A stretch of 64,000 bases of DNA from Mycoplasma_N cavipharyngis (GTDB lineage: Bacteria; Bacillota_I; Bacilli_A; Mycoplasmatales; Mycoplasmoidaceae). The notes below the pieces were generated by a model that saw only the letters and a list, made by a program, of their open reading frames with translations, was not told the DNA's origin and searched no databases. Both the position numbers and the translations under genes were made by a program. The DNA is taken from assembly GCF_042984175.1 (NCBI RefSeq), contig NZ_CP155569.1, forward strand, positions 124,001 through 188,000, given 5' to 3'. This document shows positions 1 through 12,311 of the stretch, piece by piece (the stretch's first letter is position 1; each line of letters starts with the position of its first letter).

Positions 1-3000
1 GAATTAATAAAAATTGATAATAACTGATTTTTATTTTTTGATTGGAATTATTATGAATATATTTCATGGCATACTTTTCTTTGTCATGAGAATTATTTAT
101 TAATTGAAATTTAGTATCATTATGTAAATCATCTACCAATCTATTAAATTCTTTAATATATCCATCCATTTTTTCATTTAGGGATTTTTTATCAAATGAA
201 TATAATCATTCGTTTTTATTTGTTTTAATTCCTAAAGAATAATGTTCATTAAATATGGACATTTCATTATTTTTTTTATTACCAAGAGTAATAAAATTAG
301 AAAATTCATCATTTGTTTTGTTTAATCAATCATTATTTTTATCAGGAACAATTTTTTCAAATTCTAAATTATAAATCGATTTACTATCTTTAATTAATTT
401 TAGTTTTTCTTGAGTTTTTAAATTATCAGCAATTTGATAATAATTAATAAATGATTTAGAAGTTTTATTATTATTTTTTACAAGAAAAATAATGCTTACA
501 GTTGTGCCGCATTTATTGCCAAAAATATTTTGACCTTCTTTTGAGTCATATTTTCTAAAATCACCTCTTAAATTAATAACAAAAATTTTATAAAATTCCT
601 TTTTTAGTGCTTCTCGAAATTTTCTAAAAGCAACACTATCAATAAAACCACCATTAGTAACAAAACCAATAATTCCTTGATCGCCCAAACGATCAGTAGC
701 TCATCTAAATGCTCTTACATATGAGTCATAAATTGAATTAGAATTGCGAACATTACCTACATATTTTTCTTTAATACGTTGATCTAAATTGAAATAACTA
801 GTTCGTTTATTATTATCAGCAGCATTTTTTTGCTTTGCAGAATATGGTGGATTTCCAATAATAATTTTGATATCAGCTTGATCTTGTTCTTTAGCCTTAT
901 TATGAACTTCTTGAAACGGATAATCATTTTCAAATAAAGAAAAATTTTGATTTTTATTAAAACGTTTTTCAGATAACTGAAACGTATCAGTTAAAACAGC
1001 ATGATTAAAAGATAAATATTGATTAGTTAATTTGCCATAAGTGTCTTCAATGTTGATTAAGGCAATATAATATGCTAATAAATTAATTTCATTACATCAA
1101 ACATCATTTAAATATTTGTTTTTTAAGGTTTGATTATCTGCACCTAATTCTTTAAACTTTTCTAATAGTCTAACAATAAAAGTTCCTGTTCCTGTAAATG
1201 GATCAAGAATTTTAATATTCTCTTTTGCGATTGATTGATTAAATTCTTTTTTTAGAATTTCACTAACAGAATTAATAATAAAATCCACAATTTCAATTGG
1301 AGTATAAACAATGCCAAATTTTTCTGCAGTTTTAGGTAAAGCGTGTTGAAAGAATTTTTCAAAAAGCGTTCGAATTAATTCTTGACGATCTTTTGATTCA
1401 TCAATTCCTTCAACTCTAACTGCAACTGATTGATAAAACTGATCCAAGTTAGTAATTTCATTATTAAGTCCATCAAATTTTTGCACCATTGATTCCATTA
1501 ATTTAGTTACTGGATTATCATTGATCATACTATTTTCTTTGAAAATAATTTTTAGTACTGGTAATGTCACAACATGTTCAGCTAACATATTAATTACTTC
1601 TTGATCTTTAATAGTTGGATTTAGTAAATAACGAATTTTTGCTAAAAACCGATCAAAAGCATTTTTTAATTTTTGATTGTTATTTAATTGTTGTTGAATT
1701 CTAATTGCAATGCTATTAGTAACATTACCAATATCAACTGATCAGTCTTCTCAATAAAGTCGATTACCACAATTTTTAACTAATGCTGCTTTAAAACCTT
1801 CATTAAATTTTTTCAGATCATGTTCACTTGGAACAATATATTTTTGATGGTTATCAACTAAAGGATGATCACTATCTAATGCTGCTTGATCTTGAAAATC
1901 ATCTGATGTTTTAAAATAGTTTAATTTAACAACACAAATATTGTCAGGTAAATTACCAGTAATACCAGATTTATTAATTTTATTATCTAATTTTTCATCA
2001 TGTGATCTTAGTGCAGCAATAACTCTTCACACAGTTTTATAATCATCACTTTGTGATAATTGTTGATCAGTTAATTTAACACTATTAACAAAAACAGGAA
2101 TAATGACATAACCATACTGTTTTTTTCTTTCAGGATCAGTTCGCATCACTCTACCAACTGCTTGAATAATATCAACTTGAGATTGTTTATTATTCATAAA
2201 AACAACACCATCTAATGAAGGAAGATCAATTCCTTCAGTTAGACATCGTGCATTAGTTAAAATATGACAATAATCATCTTCGATTTTATTACGCAATCAT
2301 TCTAATCGTTGTTCTCTTTGATCAACACTATAAGATCCTTGAATTAATTTTGCTTTAGGTCGAATGCAATTATTGGTTTTTAAATATTGACTTTGAGTAA
2401 ATTGATTAAAAACAGTAGCAACATTATCTGCCATTTTAATTGTAGAACAAAAGGCAATAACACGTTTCATTGGATCTGGATCATAACTAAAATCATAAGA
2501 TCCGTTTGAGTTTTTTGAGATCGCATTTAATGATGCAATAATTTTGGCATTAATTTCAGTATTAAATTTATTGCTTAAAAGATCTTCAGCAACTGCAATA
2601 TTTGTGATTTCAAAAACAATCACCCGATAATCACATAAAATTTTATTTTCAATTGCTTCATTAAAACTTAACCAATGAAATCGTGGACCATAATCTTTTT
2701 CTTGATCCATTGAATAAACATTATAACCTTGATTTCTCGCTTGGTTTTTAGCACGTTCACTATAAATTTTTTCTGTTGCTGTCATATACAAGCGTTTTTT
2801 AATTGGTAATTTTGAATCATGAATTTTAACAAAATTAGAAACGTTGTTTTCATCATAACCACCAATTGTTCGATGTGCTTCATCACAAACAGCAATGGCA
2901 AATTGAATCTGACATTTTTTAGCTAAATCAATCACAACATCAATTGATTGATAAGTTGAAAAGAAAATGTTGACTTTTTGATCACTTTTTTGATATTCAC

Positions 3001-3895
3001 TAACTAGCTTCTCTAAATCTGTAGTTGGTGGAATTGGCATTAGAAATAATTTGTCTTTTAACTCATCTTCTCCTTTTTTAGGTTTTGCTTTGTTTGCAGC
3101 AGTAGCATCTGAACAAATCCCAAAAGTTCTAACATTGATAAAATCAGTTTGACATTTTCATTCAACAATTGTTTGTGATAGTAAAGAAATTGATGGCACT
3201 AAATAAAGGACATTAAAAGGACCATCATTTTGATTATGTTGCTGATAAAGTTGCTCTACAATTTTTAGTGCAGTAAAAGTTTTACCAGAACCACAAGCCA
3301 TAATTAATTTACCACGGTCATTATTTTTAAAACCATTAATAACATTATTAACTGCTTTAACTTGATAATCTCTTAATTCTTTTTTAGCAACAGGTTCAAG
3401 TTTTTGATTTTTAATAAATTCTAATAAATCAAAATGTGCTCATTCAATTCCTGTATCATTAGCAATTTTTTTAGGATTAAAAGTTGCTAGTAAATCTTCA
3501 GCATTACAACTAATATGATCAGTTGTTGTAAATAAATATTTTCTTGCAAAAGTTTTACCAACTCCATTAATACTAAATTCACTTGTGCTTGCAGCAATAA
3601 AACTATCAATATCTTTTTTAGCAACAACACTATTAGGTTGATAAAACTTACATTGAATTGCTCAATATTGCTGATTATGATCTAAAACTACAAGATCAAT
3701 GCCCCGATCATGTTTTTTATTATTACCAGGAAATTGACTTCATTTTCAAACTTGTTTAACATCATTTCTAAAAAGTGGAGCAATTTCTAAAATGCGTTTA
3801 CATAAGTTTTCAAAAATACTACCTTTTTCAGCATTGCTATTAACTAATTTTTCTAACTCAAAAAGAAGATCTCAAAACTTTTCTAAATTGGTCAT
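1..3895 (-). CDS. Single-chain type ISP-like restriction-modification enzyme (C-terminus beyond left edge)
   Basis: This is one long reading frame with UGA as Trp, open to the left edge, so about 1,298 N-terminal residues are visible and the C-terminus is missing. An N-terminal Mrr/PD-(D/E)XK-like nuclease domain shows DRGIDLVV and WAIQCKFY. A superfamily 2 translocase follows, with Walker A ACGSGKT, the DEAH box CDEAHRT, SATs as MTATEK, and motif VI QAVGRVMR. An N6-adenine methyltransferase comes next, with motif I DPFTGTGTF and motif IV NPPYS, then the start of a probable target-recognition region. This nuclease-helicase-methylase order is that of type ISP enzymes, which cut and methylate with one polypeptide. 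The start is the ATG at 3895, giving MTNLEKFW. It stands alone on its strand with no specificity subunit beside it. An alternative name is DEAD/DEAH helicase with methylase. Activity is not provable here. Confidence 0.88.
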
Positions 3896-4070
3896 TACTA
3901 ATTTTTATTTTCAAACATTAAAAAAAGACTAATTTTTTTAGCAATTAGTTTAATTTATGATGTTGAAATGCTTTCTTATTAATATTAAAAAACAGTGAAA
4001 AAAATACTAATTTTTTAACATTAGTTACATACATTTTAAATTAATATCTAACATTTTTAGACTTAGTAGG

Positions 4071-5711
4071 TTAACTAATTCTTAAATCTTCATATTGATA
4101 ACGTAATAACTGATAAGTTGGTTTTTTCTTAGTTCAAGCTAAAATCGTATTAGCAATACCTAATTGACCAACAAACATTAATAAAATAATAATGATTTTA
4201 GCAAAACCACTAAAGTTTGGAATAATTCCAGTAGTTAATCCCGTTGTTCCAAATGCTGAAACAATTTCAAATAAAATATTAATACTATCAACATTAACTG
4301 CTTTATCTTGTGTTGCAGAAGTGAGAATGATTGATGTCACAATCATAATAATTGCTAATACAAAAACAATTAATGCTTCACTAACTAAATTACGATGAAT
4401 TGTTCTTTTAAAGACTGAAACAAATTTTCGCCCCATAGCTTTACTATATAAATAAAAGACAATAACAAATAAGGCAATTGTTCTAATCCCTCCACCTGTT
4501 GAAGCAGGTGAAGCACCAATAAACATTAAAGCAATAAGTAATCAACGACTTTCAATTGTTAGTTGATTAATTTGCAATCCAGCAAATCCTGCTGAACGAC
4601 TTGAAAAACTAATAAAAATAAAATTTCAAATTTTATCAAAATTACTAATTGTACTAAAATCATAAATTGGTGTTTTAGTTGGAACATTAAGATTAGCAAT
4701 TTGGTGATTAAAAAATAATTGATTTTCTTTATGATCAGTTAATTCAAAAATTAAAATTGCCACAATTCCAAAAATCGCTACTGCTAAATATGCAGTTAAA
4801 GTAACTTTAGTAAACAAAGTAAATTTATGTTTTCTAGCTACTTTATGATCTTTAAACCAACAATATAAATCATAAAAAATTGGATAACCAATCCCACCAA
4901 TAATTAAACCAATTAACATTACAAAAGATAATAAATTACCAACCCCTTCTTGATATGCTTCAAGTGAATTTGGTCCTAAAATATCAATTCCAGCATTATT
5001 AATTGCTGAAACAGAATGAAAATATCCTGATCAAATTGACAAACCAAGATTACCATGAATTTTAGTTGCATCAATATAATCAAATTTAGGCAAAATTAAA
5101 TTATGATTAATTAAGTTAATTGGTTTTTTTGGTTCAACATAATAAAAAATGAAAACTAAAAAAATTCATAAAATAATTTTGACAATAAAAATGACAACAA
5201 AGGCAAAGCCAATAATTTTATAACTTTGTCCAGTTTTATTATTACCACGTTCATTATGCAATAAAGAACGTTGCTCAATTGTAAAATTATTTTGATTAGT
5301 AATAAACCTTCAGACAAAAACTAAAATTGTTACTAATCCTAATCCTCCTAATTGAATTAAAATACTAATAATAAATTGTCCAGGAATACTGAAAATATAT
5401 GCAGTAACTTTAGTAACTAATCCTGTATCACTAAATGCTGATGAAGCAAAAAAGATCGCATCAAGAAAAGAGTATTCTTGAAAAATCAATCCATCTTGAT
5501 ATCAAACATAACGGTTGTTTTCATAAGTTCACCCTGGATTTAGTGAAAAAGGTAAATATAATAAACAAGCACCAAGAAAAATTGTTAAAAAATAAAGGCG
5601 AAAAAACTTTTTGTGAATCGTATCACCAATAATATAATGATTTAGCCAATCACGAAAAATAAATTTCATCTTTTTTTTCTTTTTTGGCTTGATTTGAAAT
5701 ATTCGTCTCAT
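4071..5711 (-). CDS. ktrB: KtrB/TrkH-type potassium uptake channel subunit
   Basis: Encodes 546 residues with UGA Trp codons. The protein has a short Lys-rich N-terminus and then the repeated membrane-pore-membrane units of the Trk/Ktr/HKT superfamily. Filter-like loops are visible (SDTGLVT, NNAGIDI, GASPASTGGG and FGTTGLTTG), each with the conserved filter glycine. It would form the K+- or Na+-coupled membrane pore that works with the cytosolic RCK subunit KtrA, which is encoded divergently 181 bases away. The length is slightly above that of Bacillus KtrB. The frame ends at TAA 4071. The family assignment is firm. Ion specificity is inferred. Confidence 0.9.
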
Positions 5712-5750
5712 AGATTGATGGATTTAACCAAAAAATTATCTTTTTATCTC

Positions 5751-5776
5751 TATAATTTTTATTAAATAAGATTATA
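5751..5776. promoter_or_regulatory. Facing TATAAT -10 hexamers between ktrB and ktrA
   Basis: TATAAT occurs on the plus strand at 5751-5756 and on the minus strand at 5771-5776 (seen as ATTATA). The minus-strand box would give a leader of about 50 bases for ktrB. The plus-strand box would give ktrA a leader of about 130 bases containing the inverted repeat at 5801-5838. The -35 elements are weak, as is usual in Mollicutes. This is inferred from motif and position only. Confidence 0.4.
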
Positions 5777-5800
5777 GAGCCAAAATAAGATTATTATCAT

Positions 5801-5838
5801 TTTTCTTGTAATTGTTTTAACTAATAATTACAAGAAAA
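5801..5838. repeat. 13-bp perfect inverted repeat in the ktrA/ktrB divergent region
   Basis: TTTTCTTGTAATT at 5801-5813 is exactly complementary to AATTACAAGAAAA at 5826-5838, with a 12-base spacer. CAT/ATG flanks could extend the stem past a bulge. No T-run follows on either strand, so a simple terminator is unlikely. It lies between the two divergent genes, just upstream of the probable ktrB promoter and inside a possible ktrA leader. It could be an operator or a leader hairpin that coordinates the pair. Confidence 0.6.
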
Positions 5839-5892
5839 TGATTAATTGTTTAATTTTAAAACAACAAAAATTATTAAAGATCAGAAATTTTT

Positions 5893-6612
5893 ATGAGTAT
5901 TCAATTATTTAAAAGTAAAACGAATAAATCAGTTAAAGACTATTGTATTATTGGTCTTGGTCGTTTTGGAACTGAAATTGCTCGAATTTTACAAAAAGAA
6001 CGACAAAATTTAACAATTCTTGATTGTGATGAAGAAGTTGTAGAACAAAAAGGTGAAGATTTTAGTGATGTGCAAGTTGTTGATGCTACTAACATTCACA
6101 ATTTAACAGATATTGGCATTAAAGATTATGACATTATTGTTGTTGCTGTATCTGATTTTGAAAAATCAATTATTATTTGTTCTAACTTACGTGAATTAGG
6201 AATTAAAAATATTATTGCTAAAGCTACTAACTTAATTCACCAACGGATTTTAAAATCAATGGGAGTATCACGAACGATTGTTCCTGATATTGAAATCGCT
6301 TCTAAAGTAGCATATCAAACAATTTATGGTATGAACTTTGATTTGTTTCAATTTGATAAAACAAATAGTAAAAAATCTTTTATTATTGAAATTCCAGTTT
6401 TTGCTTCTAATTTATGAAAAAAAACGGTTGCTGAAATTACTCAACAAAAAAATAATTATAGTTATACGATTATTGCCATTAAAAATTCTAAAGGGGAAAT
6501 TAGAATGCCAATTAGAGGAACTGATGTTATTAATCGAGGAGATATTGTTTTTGTTATTAGTAATGCTGATAATGTAACTGAAATTACTAGTATTTTTCAA
6601 AACAACCAATAA
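5893..6612 (+). CDS. ktrA: KtrA potassium uptake regulatory subunit (RCK/TrkA-N)
   Basis: Encodes 239 residues with one UGA Trp near residue 175. The N-terminal Rossmann RCK domain shows IIGLGRFGTEIAR, the GxGxxG nucleotide-binding loop, and an acidic LDCD at the end of strand 2. A RCK_C domain follows (VAEITQ ... PIRGTDVINRGDIVFVI). KtrA forms a cytosolic octameric ring that gates KtrB in response to ATP/ADP, and in Firmicutes the RCK_C domain binds c-di-AMP. It is divergent from ktrB and its end lies 8 bases from the end of the convergent lipoprotein gene. Confidence 0.92.
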
Positions 6613-6620
6613 TTTAATAA

Positions 6621-8516
6621 TTAGTTTGTTTCATCATTAGAAACAGGACATGTTGTTAAACTATTAGCCAATTTTTCAGTAATTTTTTTGTTATTTAAAA
6701 CATCACATAATGATGGTTTTGATAAATTGTTTTTGGCTTGAAATAATTCATAGCGAAATGCTGAAGAAAATAGAACAATTCTTCCTGTTTTTCTAATTGT
6801 TGATGATAATGGATTATGATATTGATCAGCACCTGAATAAATTCCAATTAAGTTATAACCAGTTCCAGGAGCATTTGATTTAATTCATTTATCACTAATG
6901 GCTAATGAGCCTGATGATCCTGGCTTTAGATCTAAACTTGGTGTTTTAATATTACTATTAATTGCTAAAAAATTTTGATCACCATAATTGAGAACATTAG
7001 GATTATTATTTAATTTGGCTTGATTAATTTGTGCTTGATTATCAAAGTATGATAAACGACTATAAACTTTGTCATTTCATAAATTATTAGCAATTCTAAA
7101 AATACTTTCATCAGAAAAAGTACCACTATTAACTTCAGCTTCAACCCATTTAACAACTGGTAGACCATCTTTAAATGGTTTTTTATTTGGTTGAATATTA
7201 ACTGGAGCACTAATTAAACTTTTAAAACCACTAATCACTTGAGTAAAAGTTTTGCTTTTATAATAATTATTATTTCCTGCTGCTTTATTTTGAATTGTTG
7301 CATCAACAATTAATAAACCATTATTAACATTATGAGTCAAATTAATTTTACTAATTGTTAAATATTTTTGATTTAAGTTTTTAATTTCAAAATAATCATT
7401 AAAATTTTCTGCACTAATTTCATTAGCGAATTTTTCAGTAATATTTTGATTAATTTTAAGAGCAAAATAAGGATCAGCATTATTAACAATTTCATTAATA
7501 ATTGCATTTTGGTTTAAAGCTGAAAATCCTCCAATTAAGTATGATGGAGTTGATAAATTACTATTTAAAATAAAACTACGATTAGTTGGAATTGCTGAAT
7601 AATTAACATCATTAGTTTGCATTTTTTGGTTAAATTTTTTTAATCATTCAGGTTGTTCACTAGGATCAAAAGTTAGTTTTAAAACAGCAAAATCAACTGC
7701 AAAATTAAATTCAGTTCTTTTCTGAATAAAATTAGTACTTTTAGTAAATGGATCAACTAAAGTTGGATTATATGAATCAATTCATTCAATTTCTTCTTGT
7801 TTTTGTGCAGCAATTTGATCACGAAACTGATTTAATAAATTAATGTTTTGATCAAATTTAAATAACTTTTTATTAATTGCTAAATTAGTTGCAGTATAAA
7901 CTAATTCAACATTACTATTTTTAATTTTTTGATAAACATTCCGTTTTTCAGCATCATTAGCATTGTTGTTATTATTTTCTTGATAAAGATTAAAATCAGC
8001 TTTTAGTGGTCCAACGTTTTTAGCATCAGAAGTATCATAATCAAAAAAACTAAGATAAAAATCTTTGTTATTATTACTTGCTAAATCTGATAATTTAACA
8101 TTTTCTTGCTGATTAATTTTGCTTAAATCAACACTAGGAAATAATTGTTTAACAACATGTAAATTAGTACCAACTAATAAATTAATTTTTTGGTTGTTAG
8201 TTGAACTTGAATCATTTTGATCACTAAAAGTATTAATGATAAAACCACTACTATTAATTTTGTTGTCAGGATTTTTATTATCTTGTAAATATAAACTAAT
8301 ATTATGGGTTCGTAAATATTCAGCACCAGAATGATTTTTTTCAGTAATTGGTACTGAAATATTACGACTATTACCTGGAATATTAACATCAATATCTTTT
8401 AGACCTTCTTCAAAACCACTAACATTAACAACTTGACTACTAAAACAAGCAGTTAGTAAAAATGTTGTAGGGAATAAAGAAAATAGAGATAATCAAAATT
8501 TTTTGAATTTATTCAT
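6621..8516 (-). CDS. DUF31-family trypsin-fold lipoprotein protease
   Basis: Encodes 631 residues. A type II signal peptide ends in LLTAC, so Cys24 would be acylated and the protein displayed on the outer face of the membrane. The rest matches the mycoplasma DUF31 (MIP-type) peptidase layout. SSGFIIN is followed by VGTNLHVV, which supplies a candidate catalytic His. VDFAVLKL supplies a candidate Asp, and near the C-terminus LKPGSSGSLAI supplies a candidate Ser. In related mycoplasmas such proteins include immunoglobulin-cleaving proteases. No MIB partner gene is adjacent, so the substrate is unknown. The triad residues are my reading of the motifs. Confidence 0.75.
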
Positions 8517-8617
8517 GATGCTAAATATGATAATCATTTTTTAAAAACAATTCTAAAATGATCCCAATTATTTTTTAGGGATAATTTATTATTGAAAAGA
8601 TATTAAAAAACAATGAT

Positions 8618-9913
8618 TTATTTTTTATTATTTTTAGGAGTAATTTTTGTCAAATTGTTCATTAATGGTTGTAGTACTTCAGGAATGATAATTGAACCAT
8701 CTGCTTGTTGATAGTTTTCTAAAACAGCAGCAAACAAACGATCAATAGCAACACCAGAACCATTTAAAATAGCAACATATTTGGTTTTATCAGTACTATT
8801 TTTACGATGGCGAATTAATGATCTGCGCGCTTGAAAATCGCCTGTATTTGAACAAGAAGAAATTTCACGATACTTATTTTCTGCTGGCAATCAAACTTCT
8901 AAATCATATGTTTTAGTACTTGCAAAACCTAAATCACCAGTACACAAACTTAAAACTTGGTATGGTAATTTTAATGCTTTTAAAACTGATTGGGCATCTT
9001 CAGCAATAATTTCTAATTGTTTTAAAGCATCAGTTTGTTCACAAATAATAACTAATTCAGTTTTATTAAACTGGTGTAACCGAATTACTCCACGAGTATC
9101 TTTACCAGCTGCTCCTGCTTCTTTACGAAAACAAGCTGTTGTTGCTGTCATTTTAATTGGCAATAATTTTGAATCAATAATACTATTGCCATAAACATTA
9201 ACTAATTGTACTTCAGCAGTTGGTGATAAGTATTTATTGTTTTCTAAACTAAATAAATCATTAGCAAATTTTGGTAGTTGACCTGAATTAAATAAAGATT
9301 TATCACTAACAATAACAGGTAATTCATAAGGAAAATAATTATTATTTTCAATTTGAATTTTTCTTGTTAACTGACTGAGTGCATAATAAAGTTGTGCACC
9401 AACTCCTGTATAAGCAACAAATCTTGTTCCTGAAATTTTAGCACCCAATTCAAAATCAATTAAACCTAAATCACTTGCTAATTTTCAGTGTGGTTGAACT
9501 TCAAAATCAAATTTTGGTAAATTACCTCACTGGTATAAAACTTGGTTTTCAGTTTCATTAACTCCAATTGGTGTACTATCATCAGCTAAATTAGGAATTT
9601 GGTGATAAATTTGATCAAATTCAGTTGCAACTAAATTAAGACGTTGATCTAAATGATTCAAATCACCCCTAATTTTTTGCATTTCTTTTTGTAATTCAGT
9701 TGCTTCTTTTTGCTTGTTTTGATTATAAGCAATACCAATTTTTTTAGAAAGTAAAGTTCTTTGGTTATTCAGTTTTTCTTTTTCTAATTTTAGTAAAGAT
9801 AATAAATCATAATTATCTTTAAAATTTTTAATTAAATTAGGATCAACTTGTTTGTCTAACAATTTTGTTTTAACATATTCAAAATCTTTTTTTAGTAAAC
9901 GTAAATCAATCAT
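8618..9913 (-). CDS. serS: Seryl-tRNA synthetase
   Basis: Encodes 431 residues of a class II aminoacyl-tRNA synthetase that charges tRNA-Ser in the cytosol. The N-terminal ~110 residues form the antiparallel coiled-coil tRNA-binding arm (Lys/Gln/Glu-rich, ending NHLDQRLN). Motif 2 is FRKEAGAAGKDTRG followed by RLHQFNKTE, and motif 3 is NGSGVAIDRLFAAVLENYQ. The usual Gly-Arg of motif 3 (GR) appears here as DR. The length is normal for the family. The start ATG at 9913 gives MIDLRLLKKD, a typical SerRS N-terminus. It lies downstream of ftsH on the same strand, with a stem-loop between them. Confidence 0.93.
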
Positions 9914-9996
9914 TAATTATTAGGTCCAATCCTTGATTGAAAATTTTATGAAGCATTTTATATATTAATAATAATTCAAAGCAAAGCATGCTAAGA

Positions 9997-10057
9997 CTAA
10001 GTAAGTGTTTTAGTAACAACAAATTTTATTTGTTTTTTTATATTAAAACTTACTAAG
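9997..10057. other. Imperfect stem-loop between ftsH and serS
   Basis: CTAAGTAAGTGTTTTA (9997-10012) can pair with TAAAACTTACTAAG (10044-10057), apart from one mismatch and a small bulge, around a ~31-base loop. No T-run follows on the minus strand, so it is not a clear terminator. It could be an mRNA processing or stability element. No other feature is seen in 9914-10070. Confidence 0.3.
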
Positions 10058-10070
10058 ATTAAAAAATCTA

Positions 10071-12311
10071 CTAATTTAACTTTTTACTAACTTTTTCTTT
10101 TTCTAATTGCAATTTAATTTTTACTGCTTCTTCAGGTAATTTTTTGTGCTTGTGAATGTAATTAATTTGTTCACGCACAATAGTTTCCATTAATAATAAA
10201 CATTCAACAATTAATTGTAATTCTTGATCGTTTTCTCTAATAATTTTTTTAGCTAATTCATACTGTTGGTTAATGATGGTATCAATTTCTTCATCAATTG
10301 CTTTTGCAGTAATATCTGAATATTGTTTTACATATGGGTTCTGCTCACCTTCAGAAGGAATAAATTGGGTTAGACCAAGTTTAGACATTCCCAATTGGGT
10401 TACCATCGCTCTTGCAATATTACTTACTTTATATAAATCATTAGATGCTCCTGAAGTAATTTCTGATGGTCCAAATATTACTTCTTCAGCTGCTCTACCT
10501 GCTAATGCTGTTGTAATAATTGCTAATAAATCTTCTTTTGACTTTAACATCACTTCTTGTTCAACTGGAGCAGATAAAGTATAACCACCTGCTTGACCAC
10601 GAGGAATAATTGTGATTTTTTCAACAACTTCACCTTTTTGAACATGTAAACCAGCAACAGCATGACCAGCTTCATGATAAGCAACTTTTCTACGTTCACT
10701 CATTGTAATAATTCGTGATTTTTTAGCAGGTCCAGCAATCACACGATCAATTGCTTCATCAATATCTTCAGTAGTAATTGTATTACGTTTGTGTCTTACT
10801 GCTAAAAGGGTTGCTTCATTTAAAACATTTTCTAATTGTGCACCTGAAAATCCTGGAGTTCTACGAGCAATGTCTTCAAGATTAACTTTAGAAGATAAGT
10901 TTTTGTTATTTGAATGAATTAATAAAATTTCCTTACGTTCTTTAATATCAGGTAAATTAACTTGAATGTGTCGATCAAACCTTCCAGGACGTAAAATGGC
11001 ATCATCAAGAGTATCTAAACGGTTAGTTGCAGCCATGACAACAATTCCTGATGCTGTATTAAATCCATCTAACTCACTCAATAACTGGTTAATAGTTTGA
11101 TCAGCAATGCCACTATTACCACCATTAACAACTCGATTACCCCGTTTTGAAGCCACAGCATCAATTTCATCAATGAAAACAATACATGGTGCAGCTTTTT
11201 TAGCTCTAGTAAATAAATCACGAACCCGTTTTGCACCAACACCAACAAACATATCATCAAATGATGCACCTGAAACTTCAAAAAATGGCACATGTGCTTC
11301 ACCTGATACGGCTTTGGCTAATAAAGTTTTACCAGTTCCAGGAGGACCATATAAAACAACACCACGTGGTGCTCTTGCACCCATTGCAGAATATTTAGAA
11401 GGATGTTTTAAATAATCAACAATTTCCATTAATTCTTCTTTTTCTTCTTTAATTCCTGCAACATCTTTGAAAGTAATATTAGTTTTAACATTTTTAGCAC
11501 TAGATTTACCAACACCAAAAATTGAATCTTGTCCACCAACACCACCTTGGGCTTTGGCTAAATAACGCATAAATAAAAGGAAAATAACAATATAGATAAC
11601 AAAAGGTAAAAATTGTAAGAAAATGGTTAGAAAGATATTTGGTTGAGGAACAGCAGCAGTATTTTTAGCTAAATTTAAATATTGGTATAATGGCCTTAAT
11701 GCAGCAGTATTATCAACTAAAGCATTAGGAGTTGTACCAACATTTGGATCAGCTGGAACATTTGGTGCTGGTGTTGTTGCTACTAATGTTGGAAATGACT
11801 GGGTAATTTTTTGAGTTTCAATATCATATAACAGACGATAATTACCAATGTCATACCAAATATTTTTAGCATCAGAACCATAAAAAACACTAAAAGCAAT
11901 ATTACCACGATTACTTGGAGTGGTAATTGTAATTTTTCTTAGTGTTGGTTCAGTTAATTCAGCTTGTGGTCCACGTTCTCTGTCAAGTTGAACATTATAA
12001 CTTGTTTGATTATTATCAGTAAGTGTTAATGAGTTATTAGCAACACTAAAAGAGGTTGGGTTAACTACTAAAGCCCGGCCATAAAACCCAATAAAATAAA
12101 TTAAAAGACCAATGATCGAACCAATAATTAAAACCGCCATTAATCTTTTTCAGCGAAATGGTGGCTTCACATTATCAGGTTTAGCAGAGATATTGACTTT
12201 TTGATCGGCTTTTTTATATCCAAAAAAAGATTTAATTTTTTCTCAGATAGTTTTATGTTGATTGGTTTTGTTGCTTTCAATCACCCCAAACCAATTTGCT
12301 AATTTAAACAT
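10071..12311 (-). CDS. ftsH: FtsH ATP-dependent membrane zinc protease
   Basis: Encodes 746 residues, anchored by an N-terminal membrane segment (LIIGSIIGLLIYFIGF) and a second one (FVIYIVIFLLFMRYLA) that flank an outside domain. The AAA+ module has Walker A GPPGTGKT near residue 322, Walker B CIVFIDEID and the SRH RPGRFDR. The M41 protease domain has the zinc site HEAGH near residue 545. It degrades membrane and short-lived cytosolic proteins as a hexamer. The outside domain carries a Pro/Thr/Ala-rich linker (about PAPNVPADPNVG) not usual in the family. I chose the ATG at 12311 because an in-frame ~57-residue cytosolic N-terminus extends the obvious internal start. It is divergent from the replication genes. 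Confidence 0.95.

Noticed and set aside
2297..3040. Separate short genes along 326-3040
   Set aside because: All share one frame and are divided only by UGA Trp codons, so they belong to the single restriction-modification gene.
9914..10070. Possible T-box leader before serS
   Set aside because: No T-box core (such as AGGGTGGNACCGCG) or specifier loop could be found.
10273..11415. Plus-strand frames inside ftsH
   Set aside because: They lie antisense to a strongly conserved gene and encode nothing recognisable.
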